Shown here: positions 43,375 to 53,356 of the stretch, piece after piece | Position numbering within the stretch: position 1 is the first letter of the stretch | Layout: every line of letters starts with the position of its first letter | Source of the DNA: Vibrio sinaloensis | GTDB lineage: Bacteria > Pseudomonadota > Gammaproteobacteria > Enterobacterales > Vibrionaceae | Assembly: GCF_000808535.1 (NCBI RefSeq) | Contig: NZ_JWLV01000001.1 | Location: 744,001-808,000 of the forward strand | Direction of reading: 5' to 3' | DNA length: 64,000 nt | The notes under the pieces: generated by a model | The model's input: only the letters and a program-made list of their open reading frames with translations | Told to the model about the DNA's origin: nothing | Databases searched by the model: none | Position numbers and translations under genes: made by a program

Positions 43375-44010
43375 CTAAGGTGCTAAACGGTCAATGTGCC
43401 AAGCCTCAGCTTCTTTCGAGAAGAGGAATCGATCATGCAAGCGGTGTTCACCTCCTTGCCAAAACTCTATCGACGTCGGTTTGATACGGAAACCACCCCA
43501 GAAACTCGGTACAGGAATCTCGCCTTTTTCAAATTTCTGCTTGAGCTCTAGAAACTTACCCTCAAGCACACCGCGTGCAGAGATACGGCTGCTTTGTTTA
43601 CTGGCAATTGCCGCCAACTGGCTATCTTTTGGTCGCGACGAGAAGTATTTCATGTTTTCTACCACGGATAGTTTCTCGGCAACGCCTGTGATGTGAACCT
43701 GACGCTCCATTGGATGCCATGGGAAATGAAGACTGACTTTCGCATTGACCTCTATTTGAGAAGCCTTACGACTGCCTAGGTTGGTGTAAAAGACAAACCC
43801 CTGCTCATCAACATGTTTAAGCAAGACGATGCGCTGGAATGGCTGCCCAGATTCATCCACGGTTGCCACTGTCATGGCCGTCGGGTCAGTCAGCTTGGCC
43901 TCAATTGCTTGTTTTAGCCATAAATCAAACTGCTGAACAGGATCGGCGAGCAGATCTTTTCTTCTAAGACCGCCTTTGGTGTATTCGCGGCGAATATCTT
44001 CAAGTTCCAT
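43375..44010 (-). CDS. pdxH: Pyridoxamine 5'-phosphate oxidase PdxH
   Basis: A 211-residue FMN enzyme that makes pyridoxal 5'-phosphate. It shows [33 protein letters not shown], the [14 protein letters not shown] block and the C-terminal [13 protein letters not shown] and [11 protein letters not shown] 44010 ([10 protein letters not shown]) has AGGAG 6 bases upstream and gives the family length; the upstream-extended start at 44085 does not. Its convergent position beside vqmA is shared with V. cholerae. Confidence 0.95.
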   Translation of the reverse strand: MELEDIRREYTKGGLRRKDLLADPVQQFDLWLKQAIEAKLTDPTAMTVATVDESGQPFQRIVLLKHVDEQGFVFYTNLGSRKASQIEVNAKVSLHFPWHPMERQVHITGVAEKLSVVENMKYFSSRPKDSQLAAIASKQSSRISARGVLEGKFLELKQKFEKGEIPVPSFWGGFRIKPTSIEFWQGGEHRLHDRFLFSKEAEAWHIDRLAP

Positions 44011-44217
44011 CTTATCTCCTGACGAAATTTTTTGCCTGATTGTGAGCTCTAATTTAGGAGAACTCAAGCATGAAACTCGATACAAACACTACACTTAATC
44101 ATGCAATGTAAGAAAGAGAAATTGCATACTGAAAGGCGATTATGACAGCAAATTCTTAACATTTGCATCAGACAGTAATAAAATCAATAAAATAACCTAA
44201 TTTTACAAGGATCACCA

Positions 44218-45609
44218 ATGAGTAAGAGCGGTTACAATAAGCTTACTCCTGACGAGCTAGAGTATGTCGACGACAAAACAGCGGCACTGCTATTGAATAC
44301 GCCTAACAGCGCTCGAATCATGCTTTGGATTATGGTGCTCTTTTTCGTACTTGCCGGTGTATGGGCATCTTGGGCTCAAATCGACAAAGTCACCGTTGGA
44401 CAAGGCAAGGTCGTTCCCTCTTCACAAATCCAAGTGGTTCAAAACCTTGAGGGGGGGCTGATCAAAAACATCTTGGTCCAAGAGGGGCAAAAAGTCGAAA
44501 AAGGACAACAACTGCTGCTTATTGACGACACGCGTTTCCGCTCAGATTTCCGTGAGCGAGAGCAGCAAGTCGCCAACTTAACGGCAAGCGTTATGCAACT
44601 TTCTGCGTCGATTACCAGTGTGGCGATCAACGAAGACTTCGACAACAACACATGGCAAAACAACGTCCTGATTAACTTCAACAAACTCGCTTTCCCACCA
44701 CAACTATCTGAGAGCAAGCCTGAACTCGTGGCACGTCAGCGTGCAGAGTATCGACAAGATCTCGACAAGTTGAGAAACCAGATCTCTGTTGTCGATCAGC
44801 AAGTGAAGCAGAAACAGCAAGACCTGATCGAGATCCAAGCTCGCGTCCGTAACCTAAGAGACAGCTACAATTTCGCCAAAAAGGAGCTCGATATTACCAA
44901 GCCCCTTGCCGATGAAGGGGTTGTACCAAAAATTGAGCTGCTCAAACTGCAAAGGCAAGTTAATGATACCCGACGTGAACTCACATCCAGTGAACTCAAG
45001 GTTCCTGTGCTAAGATCGGCCATTCGTGAAGCCATGCTTAGCCGCATTGATATCGCACAAAAGTTCCGTTCAGAGCAACAAGAAAAGCTCAACCAAGCTC
45101 AAGATAAGCTCTCTGCGATGACAGAGTCCGCTGTAGGGTTGGAAGATAGAGTCAACAGAACCATCGTCACCTCTCCAGTTACGGGCACGGTAAAAACTCT
45201 CTACATCAATACCGTTGGTGGGGTCATTCAACCGGGTATGGACATTGTCGAAATCGTACCGAGTGAAGATACCCTGCTCGTTGAGGCAAAAATTGCACCT
45301 CAAGATATCGCCTTCTTACGCCCCGAACTGCCCACTATTGTTAAGTTCAGCGCCTACGATTTCACCAAATATGGTGGTCTAGAGGGGACACTTGAACACA
45401 TCAGTGCCGATACCACTACCGATGAAGAAGGCAACAGTTTCTACTTGGTACGAGTAAGAACCAAAGAGACAAGCCTAAACAAAGATGAAACTTTGCCAAT
45501 TATTCCAGGCATGACCGCATCTGTTGATATCATCACTGGTAAACGCACGGTCATGGAGTATCTGCTAAAGCCAATCCTTGGTGCCAAAAACAATGCTTTG
45601 AAGGAGTGA
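44218..45609 (+). CDS. lapC: Type I secretion membrane-fusion protein LapC
   Basis: A 463-residue HlyD-family adaptor. A single membrane helix (about 37-58) is followed by a lipoyl half (QVVQNLEGGLIKNILVQEGQ region), a long coiled coil (about 110-310), the second lipoyl half (IVTSPVTGTVKTL) and a C-terminal beta domain. With LapB and a TolC-type channel it would export a giant adhesin. It is the first of four rightward genes (C, G, D, B). A V. parahaemolyticus biofilm locus called mfp has, I recall, this kind of gene. Confidence 0.9.
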   Translation: MSKSGYNKLTPDELEYVDDKTAALLLNTPNSARIMLWIMVLFFVLAGVWASWAQIDKVTVGQGKVVPSSQIQVVQNLEGGLIKNILVQEGQKVEKGQQLLLIDDTRFRSDFREREQQVANLTASVMQLSASITSVAINEDFDNNTWQNNVLINFNKLAFPPQLSESKPELVARQRAEYRQDLDKLRNQISVVDQQVKQKQQDLIEIQARVRNLRDSYNFAKKELDITKPLADEGVVPKIELLKLQRQVNDTRRELTSSELKVPVLRSAIREAMLSRIDIAQKFRSEQQEKLNQAQDKLSAMTESAVGLEDRVNRTIVTSPVTGTVKTLYINTVGGVIQPGMDIVEIVPSEDTLLVEAKIAPQDIAFLRPELPTIVKFSAYDFTKYGGLEGTLEHISADTTTDEEGNSFYLVRVRTKETSLNKDETLPIIPGMTASVDIITGKRTVMEYLLKPILGAKNNALKE

Positions 45610-45668
45610 TGCATTATTCTATGTTCATACCAATACAGATGCCCAAATCAAACGACAATAGTGCTTAA

Positions 45669-46331
45669 ATGAAATATCTCTATTTAGCACTCCTGCTTTT
45701 GATTGCCTCAACTACATCGTTTGCTCTTAATACCCAAGAGCAACGTTGGGTTGAGGCTGTGCGTAACACGTATGGTGATCGCGCCGCTCGCCGAGTAGAA
45801 ACATGGCGTAAAGAAATGGCAGCTTACCGCTCTCTCTCTGAACGACAGCAGCTTACCGAGGTAAATCGCTTTTTCAATCAGCTCAACTTTGTCAACGATG
45901 ACCGCTTGTGGGGCAAAAACGACTACTGGGCAACGCCTCTCGAATTTCTTGGCAGTAACGCCGGCGATTGTGAAGATTTTACCATTGCGAAGTACTTCTC
46001 CTTACTCGAGTTAGGAGTCTCAGACAAGAAACTCCGTTTAGTGTACGTTAAAGCCATAGAGTTAAATCAGTTTCATATGGTTCTCGCTTATTACTCCAAG
46101 CCAAGCGCAGAACCGATTCTACTCGACAACATTGACCCAGAAATTAAGCGGGCGTCGAAGCGACGTGACCTGCTACCGATATACAGTTTTAACGGTAAAA
46201 ACCTGTGGTTAATGAAGTCGAAACAAGGACAGTTAGCAGGGAAATCATCCAGATTGAGTTTATGGAATGATCTCCGTGCTCGCGAGAAATCGCTAAAACT
46301 AAACAAACCCATAGTCAATTATGATGAGTAG
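45669..46331 (+). CDS. lapG: Periplasmic adhesin-cleaving protease LapG
   Basis: A 220-residue bacterial transglutaminase-like cysteine protease with a signal peptide (ending SFA). The catalytic triad is Cys101 (NAGDCEDF), His136 (FHMVLAYY) and Asp153 (LLDNIDPEI); the spacings of 35 and 17 residues are those I recall for Legionella LapG (Cys137, His172, Asp189). At low c-di-GMP it cuts the N-terminus of the adhesin and frees cells from a biofilm. It is followed after 5 bases by lapD, its c-di-GMP-controlled inhibitor. Confidence 0.93.
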   Translation: MKYLYLALLLLIASTTSFALNTQEQRWVEAVRNTYGDRAARRVETWRKEMAAYRSLSERQQLTEVNRFFNQLNFVNDDRLWGKNDYWATPLEFLGSNAGDCEDFTIAKYFSLLELGVSDKKLRLVYVKAIELNQFHMVLAYYSKPSAEPILLDNIDPEIKRASKRRDLLPIYSFNGKNLWLMKSKQGQLAGKSSRLSLWNDLRAREKSLKLNKPIVNYDE

Positions 46332-46336
46332 GCAAT

Positions 46337-48247
46337 ATGACGTTATATAAACAGCTTGTCGCGGGAATGATTGCTGTAATCTTGATGCTACTGATCTCGG
46401 TGTTTATCATCGAGTTTGATACCACTCGAGATAACCTAGTACAGCAACAACAGTCGGAAGTGAACAACACCATTAATACGGTCGGTTTGGCTCTCGCTCC
46501 CTACCTAGAAAAGCGAGACACCGTTGCTGTTGAGTCGGTAATTAACGCACTGTTTGATGGCAGTAGCTATTCGGTCGTGCGACTGATCTTTCTCGATACT
46601 GGGGAAGAGATTCTGCGCTCGTACCCAATCAAACCCAACAATGTGCCTCAATGGTTCACTGACCTTCACCTGTTTGACAAAATCCACGATCGTCGTGTTG
46701 TCACCAGTGGCTGGATGCAATTGGCCGAAGTTGAAATTGTTAGCCATCCTGGAGAAGCCTATGCTCAGCTGTGGAAAGCATTCGAACGATTGGTGATTGC
46801 GTTTTGTATCATTATGCTGATTGGCCTGTTCTCGATTTCATTTATTCTTAAACGCGCGCTTAAGCCTCTCAATCTTATCGTAAACAAAATGGAGCAAGTG
46901 GCGCGCAATCAATTTGGCGACCCACTTCCCCGCCCTGCTACGCAGGACCTTATCTATGTTGTTGATGGCATCAACAGTATGTCTTCTCAGCTTGAAAAGT
47001 CCTTTAAAGCGCAAGCAAAAGAAGCGCAACAGCTTCGTGAAAGAGCCTATGTTGATCCAGTTTCAGGATTGGGTAACCGCGCCTTCTACATGAGCCAATT
47101 GAGCTCTTGGCTAAGCGAAGGCGGATTTGGTGGCGTTGCTATTCTTGAAGCGAGCTTCATTCGTGAGCTCTACGACGACAAAGGGTATGAATTTGGTGAT
47201 GGTATGGTTCGTGAACTAGCTGACCACCTGAAAGTGTCGTTAACTTCACCAAACGTTACCTTAGCTCGCATATCTACAGAGGAGTTCGGTTTCATCCTTC
47301 CGAATATGGACAATACCGAGCTGAAACTTATCGCTGACAGTATCGTCACCTACGTTCAAGACATCAACTCCGACCCTACTGGCATGGCGACATCGAGCAT
47401 TGCGCTTGGCGTCGTCCACAATGAAACCTCGGTTAATACCAGTGAAGTATTGACTATGCTCGATAACGCACTGGCAACCGCAAAAGCTAACCCTGAGATT
47501 TCTTACGGCTACATTTCTGCTGCCAATCACGACAACCTTATGGGCAAACAGCAATGGAAAACCTTGGTGGAAGAAGCGATCAACAACGATTGGTTCACCT
47601 TCCGCTTCCAAGCAGCCAATAATTCGTGGGGACAAACATTCCACCGCGAAGTGTTCTCGGCCATTGAAAAAGATGGCGAGCGCTATAGCGCCAACCAATA
47701 CTTGTTTGCACTAGAGCAGCTTAACGCTAGCCATGTGTTTGATGAATACGTAATCGAGTCCATGGTTAAACGCATCAAGGAAGGGGAAGTCTCTGAACCT
47801 GTCGCGATCAACATTGCTCAAACAAGTATCTCTCAACCAAGTTTCATTCGATGGGTAACCCAACTGCTCAACAAAAACAAAGCATGTGCGGGTCTGCTTC
47901 ATTTTGAGATTCCTGAAAACTGTTTTATCAACTCCCCACATCACACTGCACTATTTTGTAATGCGGTTCGTGCAGCGGGTGCAGATTTCGGTGTCGACAA
48001 CTATGGACGAAATTTCCAATCACTCGATTACATCAATGAGTTCCGTCCTGCGTATGTGAAACTGGATTATCTTTACACGCATCACTTAGATGATGAGAAG
48101 CAGAAGTTCACCTTGACCTCTATTTCACGCACAGCTCACAACCTAGGTATCAAGACCATCGCTTCTCGTGTCGAAACTCAAACTCAGCTCGACTTCTTGT
48201 CTGAGCACTTTATTGAAGTCTTCCAAGGCTTCATTGTAGATAAATAG
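46337..48247 (+). CDS. lapD: c-di-GMP effector LapD
   Basis: A 636-residue inner-membrane receptor. A helix at about 8-28, a periplasmic LapD/MoxY-type domain (about 30-150), a second helix (about 152-172), HAMP (about 173-225), then GGDEF and EAL domains that are both degenerate. The GGDEF site reads ISTEEF (about 314-319), and EVF stands where EAL should be (HREVFSAIE). Such a protein binds c-di-GMP in the EAL domain without cutting it and then holds LapG in the periplasm. The C-terminal FQGFIVDK is the usual EAL-domain end. Confidence 0.93.
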   Translation: MTLYKQLVAGMIAVILMLLISVFIIEFDTTRDNLVQQQQSEVNNTINTVGLALAPYLEKRDTVAVESVINALFDGSSYSVVRLIFLDTGEEILRSYPIKPNNVPQWFTDLHLFDKIHDRRVVTSGWMQLAEVEIVSHPGEAYAQLWKAFERLVIAFCIIMLIGLFSISFILKRALKPLNLIVNKMEQVARNQFGDPLPRPATQDLIYVVDGINSMSSQLEKSFKAQAKEAQQLRERAYVDPVSGLGNRAFYMSQLSSWLSEGGFGGVAILEASFIRELYDDKGYEFGDGMVRELADHLKVSLTSPNVTLARISTEEFGFILPNMDNTELKLIADSIVTYVQDINSDPTGMATSSIALGVVHNETSVNTSEVLTMLDNALATAKANPEISYGYISAANHDNLMGKQQWKTLVEEAINNDWFTFRFQAANNSWGQTFHREVFSAIEKDGERYSANQYLFALEQLNASHVFDEYVIESMVKRIKEGEVSEPVAINIAQTSISQPSFIRWVTQLLNKNKACAGLLHFEIPENCFINSPHHTALFCNAVRAAGADFGVDNYGRNFQSLDYINEFRPAYVKLDYLYTHHLDDEKQKFTLTSISRTAHNLGIKTIASRVETQTQLDFLSEHFIEVFQGFIVDK

Positions 48248-48261
48248 GAAAAAGGTATAGC

Positions 48262-50376
48262 ATGCAGGATCCGCTATTAAATTCGCTTATCTACGTAAGC
48301 CGTTACTATGGCTTAGCGAATTCTCCGGAGGCATTGATCAATGGTTTACCGTTGGCCGACGGAAAGCTCACTCCTTTTCTATTCCCGCGCTCTGCTGAGC
48401 GTGCGGGCTTGGTAGCGAAAGAAAACAGAGCACCACTAAAAGACATATCACAACTGGTCTTGCCGGTCGTGTTGCTGCTTAAAAGTGGCGATGCTTGTGT
48501 TCTAAACAGCATCAATGACGACAAAAGTGAAGTTGAAATCGTTACCGGAGATTCAGGCTTAGTCCCTGTATCTATCAGTTGGAGCGACCTCGAAGAACAA
48601 TACATTGGTCGCTACTTCTTAGTCAAAAAACAGTTTCGCTATGACGAACGCTCTCCCGAAGTATTGGAAACCAAGAAAGGTCACTGGTTCTGGAGTACCA
48701 TTTGGCAGTCGAAGCACATCTACCGTGACGTACTAATCGCGTCGATTCTGATTAACTTATTCGCGGTCGCGGCGCCGATGTTTACGCGCTTAGTCTACGA
48801 TAAAGTGGTGCCAAACCTCGCTTTTGAAACACTTTGGGTATTAGCGAGCGGTATCTTTGTCATTTTCTTGTTTGACCTGTGCCTGAAGTTGATGCGCAGC
48901 TACTTTATTGATGTCGCGGGCAAGAAGTCCGACATACTGATCTCATCTAAGCTGTTTAGTAAAGTGATGGGGATTCGAATGGAAGCAAGGCCACCCTCAG
49001 TCGGTGCGTTTGCCCGTCACTTACAAGAGTTTGAGTCCATTCGAGAGTTCTTTACTTCAGCGACGATTGGTTCCTTGATTGATCTTCCGTTCGCATTACT
49101 CTTCTTGCTACTGATCTGGCTGATGGCTGGCAACCTCGTTCTCGTGCCTATCGTCGGCGTGTTGATTTTGGTGATTTACTCACTGCTAATCCAAGGACCA
49201 TTGCGTCATACCATTGAAGAAGGTTCACGCTTGGCCTCGCAAAAATACGCTAACCTGATCGAGAGCCTTGCCGGACTCGAGACAGTAAAGCTGTTTGGCG
49301 CGCAAAGCCAGTTCCAGTTCCGTTGGGAAGAAGCGGTGGCTCATATGGCCAACTGGAACGTCAAAAGCAAAAGGATTACTGACGGAATCCAAAATACTGC
49401 AGGCTTTGTTCAGCAAGCATCGAACGTTGGCATGATTATCCTTGGGGTTTATCTGATTGCAGAAGGCGAATTAACCATGGGTGGGCTAATTGCGGCCACC
49501 ATGCTAAGTGGCCGTGCCATTGGCCCTATGGTTCAGTTGTCTCTGTTATCGACACGCTATAACCAAGCGAAATCCTCCATGTCGATCATTGAGCAAGTCA
49601 TGAGCATGCCGGATGAACAAGAAGAAGGGAAACGCTACATCCATCGACCTATCGTCCACGGTAAAATTGAACTGGATAAAGTGACTTTCCACTACCCTGA
49701 CTCTCCGGTCGCGTCGGTTAGAGACTTGAGCTTAACTATCCAGCCCGGAGAGAAAGTCGCGATTATCGGTCGTATTGGTTCAGGGAAAACCACCCTAGAA
49801 CGCCTAATTATGGGTTTATACCAGCCGACGGAAGGTCACGTTCGTATCGACGACACCGATATCCAGCAATTGCACCACATTGATGTTCGACGCAACATCG
49901 GTTGTGTACCACAAGATAGCCAGCTTTTTTATGGTTCTATCCGCGACAACATCACCCTAGGGCGACCTCTGGCCGATGATCGAGATGTGATGGACGCAGC
50001 AAATCGAGCGGGTGTTACCGTGTTCACTCAACAAGACCCTGCTGGTCTGGAGCGTCAGGTAGGTGAAGGTGGCATGCTATTGTCTGGAGGACAACGTCAA
50101 GCAGTGACCATTGCGCGCGCACTGCTAGGCCGTCCACCTGTACTTCTTATGGATGAACCAACCAGTGCCATGGACAACCGTTCAGAAATGCACATCAAAC
50201 AGCAACTCGCTCAGCTTAAGCAAAGTGAGACGCTGATTTTGATCACTCACAAGACCTCTATGCTCGATGTCGTCGACCGAGTGATTGTGATGGAAAAAGG
50301 TTGCGTGATTGCTGATGGGCCAAAACATGAGGTACTAAACAACCTCAAACAAGGTAAGGTAAGAGCGGTCAACTAA
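48262..50376 (+). CDS. lapB: Type I secretion ABC transporter LapB
   Basis: A 704-residue exporter. The N-terminal C39-peptidase-like domain (about 1-125) has no catalytic Cys-His pair, as in RTX adhesin exporters that do not cleave a leader. Six membrane helices follow (about 155-430), then an ATPase domain with GRIGSGKTTLERLI, LSGGQRQAVTIARAL and [15 protein letters not shown] lies 8 bases before the ATG. It ends the lap operon at a strong terminator. Neither the adhesin gene nor a TolC/LapE gene is within the window. Confidence 0.92.
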   Translation: MQDPLLNSLIYVSRYYGLANSPEALINGLPLADGKLTPFLFPRSAERAGLVAKENRAPLKDISQLVLPVVLLLKSGDACVLNSINDDKSEVEIVTGDSGLVPVSISWSDLEEQYIGRYFLVKKQFRYDERSPEVLETKKGHWFWSTIWQSKHIYRDVLIASILINLFAVAAPMFTRLVYDKVVPNLAFETLWVLASGIFVIFLFDLCLKLMRSYFIDVAGKKSDILISSKLFSKVMGIRMEARPPSVGAFARHLQEFESIREFFTSATIGSLIDLPFALLFLLLIWLMAGNLVLVPIVGVLILVIYSLLIQGPLRHTIEEGSRLASQKYANLIESLAGLETVKLFGAQSQFQFRWEEAVAHMANWNVKSKRITDGIQNTAGFVQQASNVGMIILGVYLIAEGELTMGGLIAATMLSGRAIGPMVQLSLLSTRYNQAKSSMSIIEQVMSMPDEQEEGKRYIHRPIVHGKIELDKVTFHYPDSPVASVRDLSLTIQPGEKVAIIGRIGSGKTTLERLIMGLYQPTEGHVRIDDTDIQQLHHIDVRRNIGCVPQDSQLFYGSIRDNITLGRPLADDRDVMDAANRAGVTVFTQQDPAGLERQVGEGGMLLSGGQRQAVTIARALLGRPPVLLMDEPTSAMDNRSEMHIKQQLAQLKQSETLILITHKTSMLDVVDRVIVMEKGCVIADGPKHEVLNNLKQGKVRAVN

Positions 50377-50390
50377 CCATTTCGAGAACT

Positions 50391-50426
50391 AAAAAAGCCA
50401 TTCAGGTCACCCTGAATGGCTTTTTT
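50391..50426. terminator. Bidirectional terminator between lapB and chitinase
   Basis: AAAAAAGCCATTCAGG, loop TCAC and its 16-bp complement ending TTTTTT, with T-runs on both strands. It serves two convergent genes. Confidence 0.92.
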
Positions 50427-50445
50427 GTTTTAGCTCGAATATCGA

Positions 50446-52989
50446 TTAGTTAGTTGAACAACTTGCTGGGCCAACTTCTTTCCATACTCCCCATTGACCA
50501 GACTTCGTTGGATCGTCACCTTTAGTCCACCATTTCGCTTCCCACACTTTACCAGCCCAAGAAACTTGGTTGCCGCCAGTGTATACCGTAGATGCACTCC
50601 AAAGGTCGCTACAAAGATCGCCACCGGTTACCTTCTTCGCCACAACGACAGTCGAAGAAGCCGAAGCGGTCGCTTTGCCATCGCTTACTGTCACGGTGAA
50701 AGCAAGTGATGTATCTTGCGTGTACTCAGCAGCAACAAAGCTCACTGTTGCACCATCCACAGTTGCATTCAAACCTGCTGGTACATCCCAAGTGTAAGTC
50801 AGCTGATCGTTGTCAGCGTCACTTGAAGAAGATGCATCAACGACTACCACGTCACCCGCATTGACATTCGCAGGTGCGACAATCGCTGCCACTGGTGGCG
50901 TGTTGACAGGTGGTAGGTCCTTAGCGTTGACAGTAACCGTCACGGTATCTGATGCTGTTGCACCTTCGTTGTCCGTGACCGTCAGTTTGAAGCTCAGAGT
51001 TTGTGTCTGTGTGACTTCATTGACATCAAAGTTTGCCGCGGCACTGCTTGCGCCAACCAAGGTCACTGGCGTGCCGGACACTTGGCTCCACTGGTAGCTC
51101 GCGATAGTACCGTCAGAGTCTTTTGAAGCGCTGCCGTCAAGAGAAACAGTAGCAGGACCAACAACCGTAATATCAGCACCTGCATTGGCAACTGGAGCTC
51201 GGTTTACTGGCGTTGTTGTGCCGCCTGCTAACCCTTCATGCATCGCATTTAGGATATCGCCATTGTCAGCATCGATTTCCCAAGAGAACAGACCAGCAAG
51301 GCCAAGAGAGCGTACGTACGCGCCTTTTGCTTTCACTGAGCGATCATCGTCAAACGTGATCAACTCACCAGTAGAACGGTTCCATACCCAAGGCGCTTCT
51401 GCTTGCTCATCATAACCATATTCAAAACCATTAACGCCCTGCTTGTTATCGCCAAGCATGAAGGTTTTCACGCCTTTGTAATCAATAACGCCATCTTCCC
51501 AAACGCCTTGCTCGGTAGACCCTTTCAGTTTACCTGTTGCAACACCTGTCATTGGGTCGGTTGGATCAGACAATGTATCTGGCGTCACACCTTCCCAACC
51601 ACGACCGTACATAGCAGTGCCCAATACGAGCTTGTTGGCTGGAACACCCTGCGCGAGTAGCAATTGAATACCGTTGTCAGAGGTGTAAGCAGGACCTTTG
51701 TACGGTTCGCCATTTTCATCTAGGCCTGTTCCATCACACTGACCAGGGCGCATAAATGAACCACAGTACAACGCTGTTTGGTGACCCACTACGTTGTTCC
51801 AACCACCATAGAAGTCGTAGGTCATCGCGAAGATGTAATCCATGTATTGAATCGCTTCACCGTAGTTCACGTCTTCAATCTTATCGTGACCAACACCGAT
51901 TGCAGACGTCAATTCGTAAGTACGGCCAGTCTCTGCTTCAAGTTCATCAAGCATGACACGCAGCTCACGCATTAAGGCGATGTACGCCGGGCCATCGTTT
52001 ACTGGATCACCTTTATCCGCCGCAGCACCGCCGCCACCAGGGAATTCCCAGTCAATGTCGACACCATCATAGAATTTCCACGTTTTCAGGAAGCGCTTCA
52101 CTGACGCGATGAAAGTGTCACGATTTGCTTTGTCTACAAAGTCGTAGAATGGGTCTGACAGTGTCCAACCACCGATAGAAGGGATGATTTTCAGATCTGG
52201 ATTACGCTGTTTCAGCGCCATCAACATTGCGTAGTTGCCCTTGATAGGCGAGCTGTATTCGTGACCGGCTTGCGGAAAGCTCTTTTGATAAGCAGCCCAA
52301 GGGTCATGGATGACCACTTCGTAATCTGCAACGCCCTGACATGCTGTTTGCAAAGCGTTGAAGCTGTTGCCTCCAACAGATTTTACCGACTCGTTCGGAC
52401 CACAAACTGGAATGAAGCCATAAAGAATATGAGTTAGGTTATCGGCTGGAATGTTGTCCACGGTGTACTTACGGCCATAGATACCCCACTCAACAAAGTA
52501 AGTACCCACAACGGTATTGGGATCGGTATTGTAGGTTTTATTGTTCGGGTCAACATTCATTGTCAGTGGTTTTAAGTGCGAACCATCCGTATCCGCGACC
52601 ACAATTTCTGCTGGAGCACTTGCGCTACAACCTGTCGCATCACATGCTTCAATCGTCATCTGATAACGACCACCTTGGCCATAGGTAAAGTTTGCTGTGG
52701 TTTGGCTGCCAGTAATCGGGCCAGTCGCCACTTCAACACCATCAAATAAGATCTTGTAAGTGTCACCCGTAGTGCCACTCCACTGATTAAACTTAACGGT
52801 GATGTTCGCTTGCTCGTTGTATTTCACCATCTGGTTGTAGCCAGAGGTGGTTTCCATTGCGAGTTCTATTTTAGAAAATTGTAGGTTGTTCGAGCCATAT
52901 ACGTCGACGCTTGGAGCGGCTGGTGCTGCAAGCGTGGCCCCAGAAAGTGCCATCGCGATGCTAGCTGCACACAAAGTAATACGATTCAT
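50446..52989 (-). CDS. chiA: Secreted GH18 chitinase ChiA-type
   Basis: About 847 residues. Domains in order: signal peptide (ending TLA), ChitinaseA N-terminal fibronectin-like domain (about 25-150), GH18 catalytic domain (about 160-585) with DGVDIDWEFPGG, two PKD-like beta domains (about 600-690 and 700-785) and a CBM5/12 chitin-binding domain (final 55 residues, with VSWAGKVWEAKWW). It cuts chitin outside the cell to supply GlcNAc, which nagB helps to use. ATG 52989 is chosen: GAGA lies about 9 bases before it, while the upstream ATG (53004) is directly against AAGGA. The size matches Vibrio ChiA (about 850). Confidence 0.95.
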   Translation of the reverse strand: MNRITLCAASIAMALSGATLAAPAAPSVDVYGSNNLQFSKIELAMETTSGYNQMVKYNEQANITVKFNQWSGTTGDTYKILFDGVEVATGPITGSQTTANFTYGQGGRYQMTIEACDATGCSASAPAEIVVADTDGSHLKPLTMNVDPNNKTYNTDPNTVVGTYFVEWGIYGRKYTVDNIPADNLTHILYGFIPVCGPNESVKSVGGNSFNALQTACQGVADYEVVIHDPWAAYQKSFPQAGHEYSSPIKGNYAMLMALKQRNPDLKIIPSIGGWTLSDPFYDFVDKANRDTFIASVKRFLKTWKFYDGVDIDWEFPGGGGAAADKGDPVNDGPAYIALMRELRVMLDELEAETGRTYELTSAIGVGHDKIEDVNYGEAIQYMDYIFAMTYDFYGGWNNVVGHQTALYCGSFMRPGQCDGTGLDENGEPYKGPAYTSDNGIQLLLAQGVPANKLVLGTAMYGRGWEGVTPDTLSDPTDPMTGVATGKLKGSTEQGVWEDGVIDYKGVKTFMLGDNKQGVNGFEYGYDEQAEAPWVWNRSTGELITFDDDRSVKAKGAYVRSLGLAGLFSWEIDADNGDILNAMHEGLAGGTTTPVNRAPVANAGADITVVGPATVSLDGSASKDSDGTIASYQWSQVSGTPVTLVGASSAAANFDVNEVTQTQTLSFKLTVTDNEGATASDTVTVTVNAKDLPPVNTPPVAAIVAPANVNAGDVVVVDASSSSDADNDQLTYTWDVPAGLNATVDGATVSFVAAEYTQDTSLAFTVTVSDGKATASASSTVVVAKKVTGGDLCSDLWSASTVYTGGNQVSWAGKVWEAKWWTKGDDPTKSGQWGVWKEVGPASCSTN

Positions 52990-53104
52990 ATCTATTTCTC
53001 TCATTCCTTGAAGTTCACTCTAAAGTCAGAGTTAAAGCTGTTCCTCTACAACTAATGAAGAACATCCACTTCAGTATTTAAGAGACTTTTTTTTAGTTGG
53101 AAAA

Positions 53105-53133
53105 AATAAAAGTGCTTTACGAGTCAAAGTCAA
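53105..53133 (-). promoter_or_regulatory. Candidate chitinase promoter
   Basis: On the minus strand -35 TTGACT (53133-53128), 17-base spacer, -10 TTTATT (53110-53105). An 8-bp inverted repeat (AAAGTGCT at 53109-53116 and AGCACTTT at 53150-53157) spans it and could be an operator. Confidence 0.42.
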
Positions 53134-53281
53134 AATTCATAATCGTGTTAGCACTTTGTTACATCAGTAATTGGATACTGAGTCAGAATTTATAAACTCA
53201 TTGAGTTGCAGAAGAAACCGTATGCTTATGAATAAAATGCAGAATCTGTCACTAGCTAAAGACATGGGATTAAAATAGAAC

Positions 53282-53311
53282 ACTGCCCCAGTGAAAAATC
53301 GCTGAGGCAGT
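53282..53311 (-). terminator. Candidate tnaA terminator
   Basis: ACTGCC-tCAG and CTG-gGGCAGT arms with one mismatch, followed on the minus strand by GTTCTATTTTAA. A weak U-run; 45 bases past the tnaA stop. Confidence 0.5.
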
Positions 53312-53356
53312 ATTTCGGGTCTATTGACCTTTTTCGGTTACATCAAAATAGGGGAA

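Larger units (their letters stand above)
52990..53356. other. Intergenic region between chitinase and tnaA
   Basis: About 365 bp with no ORF. It contains the chitinase promoter candidate, a 13-bp palindrome AACTCATTGAGTT at 53194-53206, and the tnaA terminator. Confidence 0.55.
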
